Positions 8,276 through 18,656 are shown, counted from the stretch's first letter. The stretch: DNA of 59,904 bases from Caulobacteraceae bacterium (GCA_019748055.1 JAIEQC010000007.1:1-59904), one strand, 5' to 3'. Notes: a model not told the origin generated them from the sequence alone. A program made the numbers and translations.

Positions 8276-8670
8276 AAGCGGAAGGTCGATTCCAGCCGGA
8301 CGCGGGGGGCGGCGTTGCGGTCGGACTGAGCCGGGCGGCCCGGATCCACCGGTCCTTCGACGAGGCCTGCCGAGGCGCCGACGCTGAGGCGCGGGTTGAC
8401 CCGATAATAGGCTCCGGCGCCGACATCGCCGACCCGATCGGGGCGGCTGGTCGAGGGGTCGAGCGAGAAGTCCACGCTCCAGCGGCCGGAACGGTCCAAC
8501 CGCAGGGCGCGTCGGGTCGGAGCGACCTGAGCCGCGCGGGCCGCCTCTCCGGCGCTGACGACGGGGCGGCTCTGGGCCTGAACGTCCGCCGGCGACGCCA
8601 GCAGGCAAGCGGAGACGAGCGCCGCCGAAGCGACCCCCAGACCTCCGATTTTCCGCACGCGCGCGTCCAT
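8272..8670 (-). CDS. NtrZ-family periplasmic protein
   Basis: 132 residues from ATG 8670. It has an N-terminal signal peptide with a hydrophobic core and cleavage near VQA-Q, then a small domain ending in GAGAYYRVNPRLSVG and PRVRLESTFRF, which resembles the C-terminal pattern of NtrZ. NtrZ is a periplasmic protein of Caulobacterales that modulates the NtrY sensor kinase. An in-frame start ten codons upstream (8700) would spoil the signal peptide. Family call by remembered pattern only; partner unknown. Confidence 0.6.
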   Translation of the reverse strand: MDARVRKIGGLGVASAALVSACLLASPADVQAQSRPVVSAGEAARAAQVAPTRRALRLDRSGRWSVDFSLDPSTSRPDRVGDVGAGAYYRVNPRLSVGASAGLVEGPVDPGRPAQSDRNAAPRVRLESTFRF

Positions 8671-8863
8671 GGTCGTCTTTCTGAAAACCCAGCCCGACAC
8701 TTAGGCGCCGCAGGTTCAGGCGGTCAATCGAACGCAAGGCCCCTGACGTCGTTCCTGCCGCGCTTGTGTCGCCCGCGTCACGGGAACTCGGGACGCCGCC
8801 CCTCCCCTGACGCGGGAAAGTCGCGCTGCGGTCGCCGGATCGCCGTTCGGCCTCGACTTCGCC

Positions 8864-8894
8864 TTGTCATCGCCCCTTTTCGCCGTGCTATAGA
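8864..8894 (+). promoter_or_regulatory. Candidate promoter for the DUF3576 gene
   Basis: TTGTCA (8864-8869) and GCTATAGA (8887-8894) resemble the Caulobacter housekeeping -35 and the GCTANAWC-type -10. Spacing is somewhat long. They sit in the 296-bp divergent gap between the NtrZ-like gene and the DUF3576 gene, which otherwise shows nothing I can name. Confidence 0.4.
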
Positions 8895-8966
8895 GCGCGA
8901 CCGCGCCTTGAGGGGGCGCCCGCAGAGCCCTCCGGGCGCTGACGGAAACCAGACGGAGTGGCATCG

Positions 8967-9452
8967 ATGCGGTTCAGGACGGCGAAAGTCGGCGCGGCGG
9001 CTCTCATGACGGCCACGGCGGGGCTGGCGCTTGCGGCCTGCTCGACCGAGCGTCCCTTCGGCCCGACGGTCGGCGACGTTCTGGGCGGCGGCGGCGGCAC
9101 GTCGCCCGTCGCGTCCGGCGCCCAGGTCGGCATCGGCGTGAACGCCTATCTCTGGCGCGCGACCCTGGACACCCTCAGCTTCATGCCGCTGACCAGCGCC
9201 GACCCATGGGGCGGCGTGATCAATTACGACTGGTACAGCGACCCGGCGACGCCGAACGAGCGTTTCAAGGCCACGGTCTTCATCCTGGACACCCGACTGC
9301 GGGCCGACGCGTTGAACGTGTCGCTGGTCAAGCAGGTGCGCGACGCCAGCGGCGAGTGGGTGGCCGCCGCCGTCGATCCCCAGACCGAGACGGATCTGGA
9401 GAACGCCATCCTGACCAAGGCGCGTCAGTTCAACCTGGCCGACGCGGCCTGA
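8967..9452 (+). CDS. DUF3576 family lipoprotein
   Basis: 161 residues from ATG 8967, preceded by ACGGAG; a GTG at 8958 is in frame but has a poorer context. The signal peptide ends in a lipobox (LALAAC, Cys about residue 24). The mature part begins with a Gly-rich spacer, then IGVNAYLWRATLDTLSFMPL and GVINYDWYSDP, the hallmarks of DUF3576, an alphaproteobacterial outer-membrane-associated family of unknown function. It lies 100 bp upstream of leuS, and the leuS-lptE-holA run that follows suggests an envelope-related role. Confidence 0.85.
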   Translation: MRFRTAKVGAAALMTATAGLALAACSTERPFGPTVGDVLGGGGGTSPVASGAQVGIGVNAYLWRATLDTLSFMPLTSADPWGGVINYDWYSDPATPNERFKATVFILDTRLRADALNVSLVKQVRDASGEWVAAAVDPQTETDLENAILTKARQFNLADAA

Positions 9453-9552
9453 TCCTCGCGCGCCCGGCTTGACGGGCGTCCAGCCCTCCCCGACTGATCC
9501 CGGGCCCCGAGGCCGAGCCTGAGGGGCCCCTCGCCTCCAGGAACCGCCGCCC

Positions 9553-12105
9553 GTGGCCCGCTACGATCCCAAGACCGCCGAACCCCGCCAGCAGGCGCGA
9601 TGGGCGGCCGCCGACGCCTTCCGCGCGCCCGACGCGCCGACCGGCCGGCCGAAATATTATGTGCTGGAGATGTTCCCCTACCCCTCCGGGAACATCCACA
9701 TGGGCCACGCCCGCAACTACGTCATGGGCGACGTGGTCGCGCGGCTGAAGCGGATGCAGGGATTCGACGTGCTGCATCCCATGGGCTGGGACGCCTTCGG
9801 CATGCCGGCCGAGAACGCGGCCATGGAGCGCAACGTCCACCCCGGCGCCTGGACCCGGTCCAACATCGCCGCCATGCGCGAACAGCTGAAGCTGCTGGGG
9901 CTGTCGCTGGACTGGAGCCGCGAGTTCGCGACCTGCGAGCCGGAATACTACGGCAAGCAGCAGGCCTGGTTCCTGGAGCTGTTCCGGCGCGGTCTGGTCT
10001 ACCGGCGCGAGGGCACGGTCAACTGGGATCCGGTCGACAACACCGTGCTGGCCAACGAGCAGGTGATCGACGGCCGCGGCTGGCGCTCCGGCGCGGTGGT
10101 CGAGAAGCGCAAGCTGAACCAGTGGTTCCTGCGCATCACCGACTATGCCGACGATCTGATCGAGGGGCTCAAGGAGCTTGAGGGCCGCTGGCCCGACAAG
10201 GTCCGGCTGATGCAGGAGAACTGGATCGGCAGGTCGAAGGGTCTGGAGATGACCTGGCGCTTCGCCGGTCAGGCCCCCGAGGGCTTCGAGGACGGAATCA
10301 CCGTCTACACCACCCGGCCCGACACCCTGTTCGGCGCCAGCTTTCTGGGTCTGGCCCCCGATCACCCGATCTCGCAGAAGCTGGCCGCGGCGGACCCCGC
10401 CGTCGCCGCCTTCGTCGCCGAATGCCGCAAGGGCGGCGCCTCGACCGCCGACATCGAGCAGGCCGAGAAGATAGGCTGGAACACCGGCCTGAAGGTCACG
10501 CATCCCTTCGACGGACGCGAGGTCTCGGTCTGGATCGCCAACTTCATCCTGTCCGACTACGGCACCGGCGCCATCTTCGGCTGTCCGGCGCACGACCAGC
10601 GCGACCTGGATTTCGCCCGCAAGTACGACCTGCCGGTGATCCCGGTGGTGCGCCCGGACGGCGCGGGCGACGACTTCACCGTCGCCGACGAGGCTTATGT
10701 CGGGCCTGGCCGCCTGTTCCACTCCGAGTTTCTGGACGAGATGGAGGTCGAGCCGGCCAAGGCCGCGGCCATCGCCCGGATCGAGGCCTTGGGCCAAGGC
10801 ATGGGCGCGACGGTCTATCGCCTGCGCGACTGGGGCGTCAGCCGTCAGCGCTACTGGGGCTGTCCGATACCGGTCATCCACTGCGAGGCGTGCGGCGTCG
10901 TGCCGGTTCCGGCGGACCAGCTGCCCGTCGTTCTGCCTGAGGACGTGACCTTCGACGTGCCGGGCAATCCTCTGGCCCGCCATCCGACGTGGAAGCACGT
11001 GGCCTGCCCGTCCTGCGGCGCGGCGGCGGCGCGCGAGACCGACACGCTGGACACCTTCGTGGACTCCAGCTGGTACTTCGCCCGTTTCGCCGATCCGCAC
11101 GCGGCGGAGCCGATCAACGCGGATGCGGCCAACCGCTGGCTGCCGGTGGATCAGTACATCGGCGGGGTCGAGCACGCCGTCCTGCACCTGCTCTATGCCC
11201 GCTTCATCAGCCGCGCCCTGTCGGACGCGGGCCTGATGAGCGTCAAGGAGCCGTTCGCCGGCCTGTTCACCCAGGGCATGGTGGTGCACGAGACCTATCG
11301 CACCGCCGACGGCGCCTGGGTCGAGCCCTTGGACGTGGAGCTGACGAACGAGGCCGGCAAGCGGTCCGCGCGGCGGCTGTCGACAGGAGAGGCGCTGATC
11401 ATCGGCGACGTCGAGAAGATGTCGAAGTCCAAGAAGAACGTCGTCGCCCCGCAGGAGATCGTGGACCTGCACGGCGTCGACGCCGGCCGCCTGTTCGTGC
11501 TGTCGGACAGTCCGCCGGAGCGGGACGTGCAGTGGACGACCGGCGGGGTAGAGGGCGCGAGCCGCTTCGTCCAGCGCGTCTGGGCCGAGTTCGACCGGGA
11601 CGTCGGCTCCGGCTCGGCGGAGGCCGACGCCGCCCTGCGTCGCGAGACGCACAAGACGATCAAGGCCGTCACCGAAGGAGTGGAACATTTTCGTTTCAAT
11701 TCGGCGATCGCGAAACTTTATGGCTTCCTCGCGGTTCTCAAGACCCATGAAGCGGCGGGCGGGGGAGCGCGGAGCGAGGCGCTGTCGGCCTTCGCGCGAC
11801 TGATCTCTCCTTTCGTGCCGCATCTGGCCGAGGAGTGCTGGACGCGGCTGGGCGAAACCGGGATGATCCTCGACGCGCCTTGGCCGGTCTTCGACCCGGC
11901 TCTGGCGGCCGACGACGAGGTGACCCTTCCGATTCAGGTCAACGGCAAGCGCCGCGGCGAGATCCGCGTCGCGCGCGGGCTGGAGCCGGCCGAGGTCGAG
12001 GCTATCGTTCTGGCCGATCCTGAGGTGCTGGCACGGCTGGAGGGTCAGACGGTGAGGAAGGTCGTGGTGGTCAGGGACCGCATCGTCAATCTGGTGGTCG
12101 CGTGA
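9553..12105 (+). CDS. leuS: Leucyl-tRNA synthetase
   Basis: 850 residues from GTG 9553, with AGGAA upstream. Class I synthetase charging tRNA-Leu with leucine. The HIGH motif appears as HMGH at residues 49-52 and KMSKS at residues 622-626. In between lie the CP1 editing domain (the threonine-rich [15 protein letters not shown] block near residue 255, and [15 protein letters not shown]) and the zinc-like CEACGV and CPSCG pairs. A C-terminal leucine-specific domain follows. The stop overlaps the lptE start (GTGA). Length is typical. Confidence 0.97.
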   Translation: MARYDPKTAEPRQQARWAAADAFRAPDAPTGRPKYYVLEMFPYPSGNIHMGHARNYVMGDVVARLKRMQGFDVLHPMGWDAFGMPAENAAMERNVHPGAWTRSNIAAMREQLKLLGLSLDWSREFATCEPEYYGKQQAWFLELFRRGLVYRREGTVNWDPVDNTVLANEQVIDGRGWRSGAVVEKRKLNQWFLRITDYADDLIEGLKELEGRWPDKVRLMQENWIGRSKGLEMTWRFAGQAPEGFEDGITVYTTRPDTLFGASFLGLAPDHPISQKLAAADPAVAAFVAECRKGGASTADIEQAEKIGWNTGLKVTHPFDGREVSVWIANFILSDYGTGAIFGCPAHDQRDLDFARKYDLPVIPVVRPDGAGDDFTVADEAYVGPGRLFHSEFLDEMEVEPAKAAAIARIEALGQGMGATVYRLRDWGVSRQRYWGCPIPVIHCEACGVVPVPADQLPVVLPEDVTFDVPGNPLARHPTWKHVACPSCGAAAARETDTLDTFVDSSWYFARFADPHAAEPINADAANRWLPVDQYIGGVEHAVLHLLYARFISRALSDAGLMSVKEPFAGLFTQGMVVHETYRTADGAWVEPLDVELTNEAGKRSARRLSTGEALIIGDVEKMSKSKKNVVAPQEIVDLHGVDAGRLFVLSDSPPERDVQWTTGGVEGASRFVQRVWAEFDRDVGSGSAEADAALRRETHKTIKAVTEGVEHFRFNSAIAKLYGFLAVLKTHEAAGGGARSEALSAFARLISPFVPHLAEECWTRLGETGMILDAPWPVFDPALAADDEVTLPIQVNGKRRGEIRVARGLEPAEVEAIVLADPEVLARLEGQTVRKVVVVRDRIVNLVVA

Positions 12106-12578
12106 TCCGCCGGCTGGCACTGATCGCCGCCGCGGGCCTGAGCCTGTCCGCCTGCGGCTTCACGCCGATGTACGGCGACGGCGCGGGCCTGGCCCTGTCC
12201 GGCGTGGCGGTGACGACGCCCGACGACCGCTTCGGCTATCGCCTGCGCGAAGCCCTGGAGGACGCCTTCGGCGCGCGGATCGGCGCCGCCCCCGCTTGGA
12301 GGCTGGAGACGGCCGTCGAGCAGGATCGGCGTCCCGTGGGCCGACGCATCGACGACACCGCCGCCCGCTATGAACTGACCGTACGGATGAGCTGGACCCT
12401 GACGCCTGCGACAGGGGGCCCGGCCTCAAGCGGGGTGGAGACCGCCGTCGTCACCTACGCCTCCGCAGACCAGCCCGTGGCGGCCATCGCCGCGCAGGAG
12501 GACGCGGAGGTCCGGGCCGCCGCCGAGCTGGCGCGCGAGGTGCGGCTGGACGTTCTGGCCGCGATCGCCGGGCGCTGA
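12102..12578 (+). CDS. lptE: LPS assembly lipoprotein LptE
   Basis: 158 residues from GTG 12102, overlapping leuS by four bases. The lipoprotein signal ends [13 protein letters not shown]; the CGF(T/R)PxYG start of the mature protein is typical of LptE, which plugs the LptD barrel and delivers LPS to the outer surface. The rest is an alpha/beta domain with [13 protein letters not shown]. The leuS-lptE-holA order is conserved widely in Gram-negatives and supports the call. Confidence 0.9.
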   Translation: MIRRLALIAAAGLSLSACGFTPMYGDGAGLALSGVAVTTPDDRFGYRLREALEDAFGARIGAAPAWRLETAVEQDRRPVGRRIDDTAARYELTVRMSWTLTPATGGPASSGVETAVVTYASADQPVAAIAAQEDAEVRAAAELAREVRLDVLAAIAGR

Positions 12579-12582
12579 CCCC

Positions 12583-13635
12583 GTGATCCTGAGCAAGCGC
12601 CCCGAGGTCGAGCGCTTCCTGAAGTCTCCCGACCCCGCCGTACGTGCCGTCGTCATCCATGGCCGCGACCGCTCCGGCGTGGCCGAACGGTCCGAAACCC
12701 TGTGCAGGACCGTCACCCCCGACCTCAACGACCCGTTCAACGTCAGCCTGCTCGCCGACGGCGACGTCGACGCCGGGGACGGACGGCTGGAGGACGCGCT
12801 CACCGCCATGTCGCTGATGGGCGGGCGCCGTCTGGTGCGGGTGCGCCTGTCGGCCGAGAAGGCCGCGACGGACAAGGCGCTGGCCGCCGCGCTGAAGGCC
12901 CATGCGGAGGGCGGGTTCAACCCCGACGCCCTCTTGGTCGTGGAGGCCGGGGCCTTGGGCCGCGACTCCGCCCTGCGCAAGGCGGCGGAGGCGAGCCCCG
13001 CCGCGGCGGCCATCGCCTGCTACGAGGACGAGGTCGGCGACGTCGCCCGCATGACCCGCGAAGCCCTGTCCGCCGACAAGGTCGGCCTGACCGGCGACGC
13101 CCTGGACCGCTTCGTCGCCCGCCTGCCCCGCGAACGCGGCCTGATGCGTCAGGAGATCGAGCGGCTGGCCCTGTTCATCGGCCCGGGCAGCGGACGAACG
13201 ATTGACGTCGCCGAGCTGGAGCAGCATCTGGGCGTGGAGCCCGACGCCAGCCTGCAGGACGCGGCCCAGCAAGCGTTCGGCGGCAAGGCCGCGCCCGCCC
13301 AGTCCGGCTTGCGGCGCGCCTTTCTGGAGGGGGAAGGCGCCGTCGCCGCCCTGCGTGCCGTCGGGCGTCAGCTGCAGATCCTGATCCGCATACAGACGCT
13401 GATGGGCGCAGGCGCAGTAGCGAAAGAGGCCGCCAAGTCCGCCGGCGTCTTCTGGAAGCAGGAGACCGAAGTGCTGCGGCAGGTGAAGTCGTGGACGCCC
13501 GATGCCCTGGACGCCGTCATGGATTCGCTGAACGCCGCCGAGCTGGCCTGTCGCTCCACCGGCTCGCCGGACCAGTTGATCGCCGAGCGTCTGATCCTCG
13601 AGATCAGCGCCCGCGCCCGGCGTCTGGGTCTTTAG
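12583..13635 (+). CDS. holA: DNA polymerase III subunit delta
   Basis: 350 residues from GTG 12583, four bases after lptE. Delta opens the beta sliding clamp within the clamp loader. Visible: the N-terminal HGRDRSGVAER region, SLMGGRRLVRVR, LARLPRERGLMRQEIERLALF in the AAA-like core (positions ~185-205), and the C-terminal helical collar with CRSTGSPDQLIAERLIL. Position directly after lptE is the usual one. The stop overlaps that of the convergent small gene by four bases. Confidence 0.9.
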   Translation: MILSKRPEVERFLKSPDPAVRAVVIHGRDRSGVAERSETLCRTVTPDLNDPFNVSLLADGDVDAGDGRLEDALTAMSLMGGRRLVRVRLSAEKAATDKALAAALKAHAEGGFNPDALLVVEAGALGRDSALRKAAEASPAAAAIACYEDEVGDVARMTREALSADKVGLTGDALDRFVARLPRERGLMRQEIERLALFIGPGSGRTIDVAELEQHLGVEPDASLQDAAQQAFGGKAAPAQSGLRRAFLEGEGAVAALRAVGRQLQILIRIQTLMGAGAVAKEAAKSAGVFWKQETEVLRQVKSWTPDALDAVMDSLNAAELACRSTGSPDQLIAERLILEISARARRLGL

Positions 13636-13817
13636 CCCCGCTTCGACGCCCGCCGGAACGCCGGCTTGTTGAGCGCCGCGTTCTGGCGCTCGACCGATTT
13701 CTCGGCGTGCTGCGCGGGCTTGAAGCCGCCGGACTTCGGCAACGACGCCCCGGCGCGCTTGGTGGCCAGGGCCTTCTTCATCGCCTCGGTCGTCGGGTTG
13801 GTGGGCTTTTCGGTCAT
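13632..13817 (-). CDS. Small basic hypothetical protein
   Basis: 61 residues, strongly basic (Lys/Arg-rich, pI high), without signal or membrane segment. It could bind nucleic acid or be disordered. No family recognised. It lies four bases from the methyltransferase gene on the same strand and overlaps the holA stop. The tight spacing on both sides supports a real gene, but function is unknown. Confidence 0.55.
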   Translation of the reverse strand: MTEKPTNPTTEAMKKALATKRAGASLPKSGGFKPAQHAEKSVERQNAALNKPAFRRASKRG

Positions 13818-13821
13818 AGGC

Positions 13822-14469
13822 TCAGTCTGACGCCTTTCGCCGCGCCGTCCAGACCCGCGCGCCCTCGTCGGCGTCCGGCTTCAGTATCCGCTCCTCGATG
13901 TCCACGAAGCCGGCGCGTTCCAGACCGTCGCGGTACTCTGCAGGATCGAGGCTGGCGTGATGCAGCGGCCGCCCCATCCACTCGCCCATGGCGACGCCGC
14001 GCCTCGGTCCGCCGACGAACATCAGGACGCCGCCCGGCTTCACGTGGCGCGCGTAGACCTCGGCCAAGGCGGCCTGCGCCTCAGCCGTCAGATGAAAACT
14101 TGAACACCACGCGAGAACGCCGTCGAACCGGCGCCCGAGGTCGAGCCCCCACATGTCGGCCACGATCCAGTCGTGATCAGGAAATTCGCGACGGCATCGA
14201 TCGATCAGGCCGGACGAAGCGTCCACGCCCGTCACGGGGAACCCGCGCTCGATCAGGGTCGCCGCGATCGGCCTTCCGGAGCCGCACCCCAGATCGAGAA
14301 CCGCGCCACCGGGCGGAATCGCATCCATGAAACGATCCAGTTGAACCGCTTCCTCCGCCCGGAGCTCGCGGCCCCGCGCCTCCGCCCAGGCGTCGGCATG
14401 CCGGGAATAGAGATCGACGATCTCCGCCGCGGCCGCGTCCGCGCTCAGACCTTCATGAGGCGTCGACAC
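13822..14469 (-). CDS. Class I SAM-dependent methyltransferase
   Basis: 215 residues from GTG 14469; an upstream in-frame start (14499) would overlap parB by more. Rossmann motif I is VLDLGCGSGRP (~residue 60), followed by VTGVDASSGLID and the WIVADMWGLDL motif. A helical lid contains LAWCSSFHLT, and the C-terminus carries GFVDIEERIL. The methyl acceptor is unknown. The gene overlaps the end of parB by 25 bases, so it is probably co-transcribed with parAB. Confidence 0.82.
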   Translation of the reverse strand: MSTPHEGLSADAAAAEIVDLYSRHADAWAEARGRELRAEEAVQLDRFMDAIPPGGAVLDLGCGSGRPIAATLIERGFPVTGVDASSGLIDRCRREFPDHDWIVADMWGLDLGRRFDGVLAWCSSFHLTAEAQAALAEVYARHVKPGGVLMFVGGPRRGVAMGEWMGRPLHHASLDPAEYRDGLERAGFVDIEERILKPDADEGARVWTARRKASD

Positions 14470-15341
14470 AGGTCGTCCAGCTGGTCGAGGCTGCGCCACT
14501 GAAGCGTCAGCTCGCCCTTCTCTCCGGGGCCGGCGGACAGGCGCACCTTCAGGCCCAGGGCGTCGGCCAGATCCTGCTCAAGGGCGGCGATGTCGGGATC
14601 GACGGCGGCGCCGGCCGGCGTGGAACGCGGCTTTGCCGGCGACGGCCTCTCCCCCTCCATCGCGCGACGGGCCAAGGCCTCCGTCTGGCGGACGTTCAGG
14701 CCTTCCATGAAGGCGCGGTCGGCCAGCGCGACGGGATCCGGCGTATTGATGAGGGCGCGAGCATGACCCGCCGACAGCTTGCCCTCGCGGACATAGGTCA
14801 GCACCTTTTCCGGCAACTGAAGCAGGCGAAGCGTATTGGCCACATGGCTGCGGCTCTTGCCGACAACGCCCGCCACCGCATCCTGCGTCCGCCCGAAGCG
14901 GTCCATCAGGACGCGATAGGCCTCGGCCTCTTCGAGAGGATTGAGGTCGGCCCGCTGGACGTTCTCGATGATGGCGACTTCCAGCACCGCCACGTCGTCC
15001 AGCACGCGCTCGACGATCGGGACCTCGGTCAGGCGCGCCTGCTGGGCCGCGCGCCAGCGACGCTCACCGGCGACGATCTGCCAGGCGCCCGGCTCATCCG
15101 GGTGCGGCCGAACGAGAATCGGCTGCAGCACACCACGATCGCGGATCGAACCGGCCAGTTCGTCCAGATCCTCCTTGGCGAAGATCTTGCGCGGCTGATC
15201 GGGGTTGGGCTTCAGCGCCTCGATCGGCACGCTGCGCACGCCGGCTGGCGCCGGACCGCCGTCCACCGGGGCGCTCTCGGCCACCTGTTCGCCCAGAAGA
15301 GCCGAGAGACCTCTGCCCAGGCCGCGCTGACGTTCGCTCAT
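14445..15341 (-). CDS. parB: Chromosome-partitioning protein ParB
   Basis: 298 residues from ATG 15341. Two adjacent ATGs exist (15344 and 15341); the GGAGGGG site touches the first, so the second has better spacing. Motifs: the N-terminal GRGLSALLGE that contacts ParA, the CTP-binding block with PNPDQPRKIF and GERRWRAA, IENVQRADLNPLEEA, the helix-turn-helix KSRSHVANTLRLLQLP that binds parS, and a C-terminal dimer domain. ParB loads at parS as a CTP-gated clamp. It follows parA by 17 bases, and parS-like sites lie nearby. Confidence 0.96.
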   Translation of the reverse strand: MSERQRGLGRGLSALLGEQVAESAPVDGGPAPAGVRSVPIEALKPNPDQPRKIFAKEDLDELAGSIRDRGVLQPILVRPHPDEPGAWQIVAGERRWRAAQQARLTEVPIVERVLDDVAVLEVAIIENVQRADLNPLEEAEAYRVLMDRFGRTQDAVAGVVGKSRSHVANTLRLLQLPEKVLTYVREGKLSAGHARALINTPDPVALADRAFMEGLNVRQTEALARRAMEGERPSPAKPRSTPAGAAVDPDIAALEQDLADALGLKVRLSAGPGEKGELTLQWRSLDQLDDLCRRLMKV

Positions 15342-15358
15342 CATCCCCTCCACCGGCG

Positions 15359-16156
15359 TCAGGCCGCCTGCAGCCGGCCGCGCTCGCGCGCCACCACTTC
15401 CCGCGCCAGCCGCAGATAGGCCTGGCTGCCCGCACATTTCAGATCATAGATCAGCGCCGGCTTGCCGAACGAGGGCGCCTCCGAAACGCGGACGTTTCGC
15501 GGTATGACCGCGTCATACACCTTTTCGCCGAAATGGGCCCGCACGTCCGCCTCGACCTGGCCGGAAAGGGCGTTGCGGCGATCGTACATCGTCAGCACCA
15601 AGCCCTGGATTTCCAGCTTCGGGTTGAGGCTCTGGCGGACCATGTCGACGGTTTTCATCAACTGCGTCAGGCCTTCCAGCGCGAAGAATTCGCACTGCAG
15701 CGGCACCAGCACGGCGTCGGCCGCGGCCATGGCGTTCAGTGTCAGAAGGTTCAGCGACGGGGGACAGTCGATCATGACGTAGTCATAGGGACGATCTGCA
15801 TCCTGCGCCGCCAGGGCGTCACGCAGTCTGTAGGACCGGCGATCGGCCTGACTGAGTTCGATCTCCACACCGGACATGTCGGCGTCGGCCGGAATGATGT
15901 GGAGGCCGGGCACGGCAGTCTCGACGGCGGCGTCGGCGATCGGGCGGCCATCTACGATGACGTCGTAGATGGTCACCCTCCGTGTTTCACGTGGAACACC
16001 CAGCCCCGTCGACGCATTGCCCTGCGGGTCCATATCGACGATCAGCACCCGCTGGCCGATCGCCGCGAGCGCGGTGCCCAGGTTGATGGCGGTCGTGGTC
16101 TTGCCCACCCCGCCCTTCTGGTTCGACACGGCGAGGACGCGGCTCTTAGCGGACAC
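15359..16156 (-). CDS. parA: Chromosome-partitioning ATPase ParA
   Basis: 265 residues from GTG 16156, preceded by GGAG about 8 bases upstream. The deviant Walker A motif KGGVGKTT sits at residues 14-21, with MDPQGNAS and the MIDCPPSLNLLT block following. ParA forms a dynamic gradient on the nucleoid and pulls ParB/parS complexes apart. The start overlaps rsmG by 11 bases. A parS-like palindrome (15983-15998) lies inside the gene, encoding part of GVPRETRR. Longer in-frame starts (16195) would run well into rsmG. Confidence 0.95.
   Translation of the reverse strand: MSAKSRVLAVSNQKGGVGKTTTAINLGTALAAIGQRVLIVDMDPQGNASTGLGVPRETRRVTIYDVIVDGRPIADAAVETAVPGLHIIPADADMSGVEIELSQADRRSYRLRDALAAQDADRPYDYVMIDCPPSLNLLTLNAMAAADAVLVPLQCEFFALEGLTQLMKTVDMVRQSLNPKLEIQGLVLTMYDRRNALSGQVEADVRAHFGEKVYDAVIPRNVRVSEAPSFGKPALIYDLKCAGSQAYLRLAREVVARERGRLQAA
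15983..15998. other. parS-like site 3 (inside parA)
   Basis: TGTTTCACGTGGAACA, a 16-bp near-palindrome with one asymmetric position, matches the universal ParB recognition site. It lies within the parA coding sequence about 8.5 kb from the candidate origin. Confidence 0.88.
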
Positions 16157-16763
16157 GGCGAAGACTCCGGACGGACACCACACGCCCTCGCGCATCGCTG
16201 CGCGACGGAAAAAGTTCGCTCTGGAATTGCCAGACCTTGCGGGCCTCCGCCACCTCGGCTTCGGCCTTCTCGCCCTTGAGGTACAGGCCCGTCGCCCCCT
16301 TCTGGTGATAAGCCTGTGCATAGCCGAGCAACTTCGCCAGGGGCGCCACCGCGCGGGCGGTGACGACGTCCACCTTCACGGCCTGCGACTCCGCGCGCGC
16401 CCAGACGACGGTCGCCGGCAGTTCCAGCGCATCGACGACCGACTGCAGGAACCGGCACCGCTTCTGCAGGCTGTCGATCAGGTGCACATGCCCCCCGCGC
16501 GCCTTCATGAAGACGGCCAGAACCACACCGGGCAGGCCGGCGCCCGCGCCGAGGTCGGCCCAGGTGCGCGCGTCCGGCGCGTGATCCAGCAGTTGAGCCG
16601 AGTCGAGGCCGTGACGGTTCCAGAAGTCCGGCAGGCTGTCCGGCCCGACCAGATTCATCACGGCGTTCGCCTCGGTCAGGAGCGAGAGATAGGTCTGGAG
16701 ATCCGCGACCTCGGCCTCGCTCGCTCCGGTCGCGGCCCGGAACCCGGCGGCGTCCAGCGTCAC
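16146..16763 (-). CDS. rsmG: 16S rRNA (guanine-527-N7)-methyltransferase RsmG
   Basis: 205 residues from GTG 16763, whose GTGA overlaps the mnmG stop. Methylates G527 of 16S rRNA. SAM-binding motif [14 protein letters not shown] (~residue 70), [13 protein letters not shown], and [14 protein letters not shown] are family hallmarks. The order mnmG-rsmG-parA-parB is the classic origin-proximal cluster (gidA-gidB). Confidence 0.94.
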   Translation of the reverse strand: MTLDAAGFRAATGASEAEVADLQTYLSLLTEANAVMNLVGPDSLPDFWNRHGLDSAQLLDHAPDARTWADLGAGAGLPGVVLAVFMKARGGHVHLIDSLQKRCRFLQSVVDALELPATVVWARAESQAVKVDVVTARAVAPLAKLLGYAQAYHQKGATGLYLKGEKAEAEVAEARKVWQFQSELFPSRSDARGRVVSVRSLRRVR

Positions 16764-18610
16764 GCCGCGACGCGCCGCACGTGGGCCAGCAGGGCCGTCA
16801 GGGCGCCGGGCGTCATGCCCTCGATGCGGCCCGCCTGACCCAGGCTGATCGGGCGCACGCGCTCCAGCTTTTCGCGAACTTCGTTCGACAGCCCGCCGAC
16901 CGCGCCATAATCCAGGTCGCCGGGCAGACGCAGGTCCTCATCGCGCTTCAGCGCCGCGGCGTCGGCCGCCTGGCGATCGAGATATCCGGCGTAGGCGGCG
17001 TCCACCTCCACCTGCTCGCGCACCTCGGCGGACCAGTCGGCGATCTGCGGAAGCACCGAACGGAACTGGTCCAGAGTGACGCCCGGGTGGGCAAGCAGGT
17101 CGCGGACGGAGCGTCGGCGGCCGTCTGCGTTCACGGCGATTCCCAAGGCGCCCGCCTCCTTCGGCGTGAAGGTCGTTTCCCGCGCAGCCGCCATAGCCTG
17201 CGCCATGCGTGCTTGCTTGTCGGCGAAGCGGTGCCTGCGCTCGGCCCCCACGATGCCGGCCGCCTCCGCGATCGGGGTCAATCGTTGATCGGCGTTGTCG
17301 CTGCGCAGGTTCAGCCGCCACTCCGCCCGGCTGGTGAACATGCGGTAGGGCTCGGTCACACCGCGGGTGACCAGATCGTCGATCATCACACCGACGTAGC
17401 CCTGGTCGCGACCGATGACGACCGGTTCCTGACCGCACGCCTTCCGCGCCGCGTTCAGGCCCGCCATCAATCCTTGAGCGCCGGCCTCTTCATAGCCGGT
17501 CGTCCCGTTGATCTGGCCGGCGAGGAACAGTCCGGGCCGCGCCTTGACCTCGAGCGCCGGGGTCAGCTCGCGGGGATCGACGTAGTCGTACTCGATGGCG
17601 TAGCCGAAGCGGAAAACCTCCACCGCCTCGAGCCCGGGAATGGTGCGCAGGAAGGCCATCTGGGTGGCGTCGGACACCGAGGTCGAGATGCCGTTCGGAT
17701 AGACGGTCGGATCGTCCAGGCCTTCCGGTTCGAGGAAGATCTGGTGGGAGGCCTTGTCGGCGAAACGGACGATCTTGTCCTCGATTGACGGGCAGTACCG
17801 CGGACCTCGGCCGGACAGCCGTCCGCCATAGACCGCGCTCTCGCCGAGATTCTCGGCGATGATGCGGTGCGTCTCCTCGGTCGTCGCGGTGATGCCGCAG
17901 GCGATCTGCGGCACGGCTATCCGGTCCGTCAGGAAGCTGAACGGCACGGGGTCATCGTCCGCCGCCTGCATCTCCAGCCGGTCCCAGGCGATGGTGCGGC
18001 CGTCCAGCCGCGCCGGCGTGCCCGTCTTCAGACGTCCGAGCGCAAGCCTCGCAGCCTGCAGGTCGGCGGCCAGCCCTGTTGAGGGCGCCTCTCCGTGACG
18101 CCCTGCGGGGATCCGCTCGTCGCCCTTGTGGATGACGCCGTTCAGAAAGGTGCCCGTCGTCAGGACGACGGCGCTCGCGCGGATATCGTCTCCGGCTCCG
18201 GTCGCGACGCCGACGACACGCTCGCCGTCCAACATCAGCCGCTCGGCCGTCCCGGCCATCAGGGTCAGGTTCGGCATCATGGCCAGCTCGGCCTGCATGG
18301 ACTCCCGGTAAAGGCGCCGGTCGATCTGGCTGCGCGGGCCCCGAACGGCGGCGCCCTTCGACCGGTTGAGCATGCGGAACTGGATGCCGGACACGTCCGC
18401 CATCCGGCCCATCAGGCCGTCCATGGCGTCGATCTCCCGGACGAGGTGTCCCTTGCCCAGGCCGCCGATCGCCGGATTGCAGCTCATCTCGCCGACGGTC
18501 TCGAGCTTCTGCGTCAGCAGAAGCGTGCGGGCGCCCGCGCGCGCCGCGGCCGCGGCGGCCTCGCAGCCGGCGTGTCCGCCGCCGATGACGATGACGTCGA
18601 AGCTGATCAT
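16760..18610 (-). CDS. mnmG: tRNA uridine 5-carboxymethylaminomethyl modification enzyme MnmG
   Basis: 616 residues from ATG 18610, giving the standard N-terminus; an in-frame start 13 codons further up adds an unconserved extension. FAD dinucleotide-binding motif [10 protein letters not shown] at residues 10-19; other blocks are [47 protein letters not shown], and the C-terminal domain that meets MnmE and tRNA. With MnmE it installs cmnm5 or related groups at wobble U34. It is next to mnmE, with a parS-like site between them. Confidence 0.97.
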   Translation of the reverse strand: MISFDVIVIGGGHAGCEAAAAAARAGARTLLLTQKLETVGEMSCNPAIGGLGKGHLVREIDAMDGLMGRMADVSGIQFRMLNRSKGAAVRGPRSQIDRRLYRESMQAELAMMPNLTLMAGTAERLMLDGERVVGVATGAGDDIRASAVVLTTGTFLNGVIHKGDERIPAGRHGEAPSTGLAADLQAARLALGRLKTGTPARLDGRTIAWDRLEMQAADDDPVPFSFLTDRIAVPQIACGITATTEETHRIIAENLGESAVYGGRLSGRGPRYCPSIEDKIVRFADKASHQIFLEPEGLDDPTVYPNGISTSVSDATQMAFLRTIPGLEAVEVFRFGYAIEYDYVDPRELTPALEVKARPGLFLAGQINGTTGYEEAGAQGLMAGLNAARKACGQEPVVIGRDQGYVGVMIDDLVTRGVTEPYRMFTSRAEWRLNLRSDNADQRLTPIAEAAGIVGAERRHRFADKQARMAQAMAAARETTFTPKEAGALGIAVNADGRRRSVRDLLAHPGVTLDQFRSVLPQIADWSAEVREQVEVDAAYAGYLDRQAADAAALKRDEDLRLPGDLDYGAVGGLSNEVREKLERVRPISLGQAGRIEGMTPGALTALLAHVRRVAA

Positions 18611-18656
18611 GGGACGCGGGACATAGTCGATCTGGCCTCTCGAATCCACCGCGGCC

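Noticed and set aside
9502..9530. GC hairpin before leuS as a terminator or T-box
   Set aside because: Seven-bp stem, no T-tract and no T-box features; likely incidental.
9430..12120. An ~896-codon open frame opposite leuS
   Set aside because: The leuS product has all class I synthetase motifs; the antisense translation shows none.
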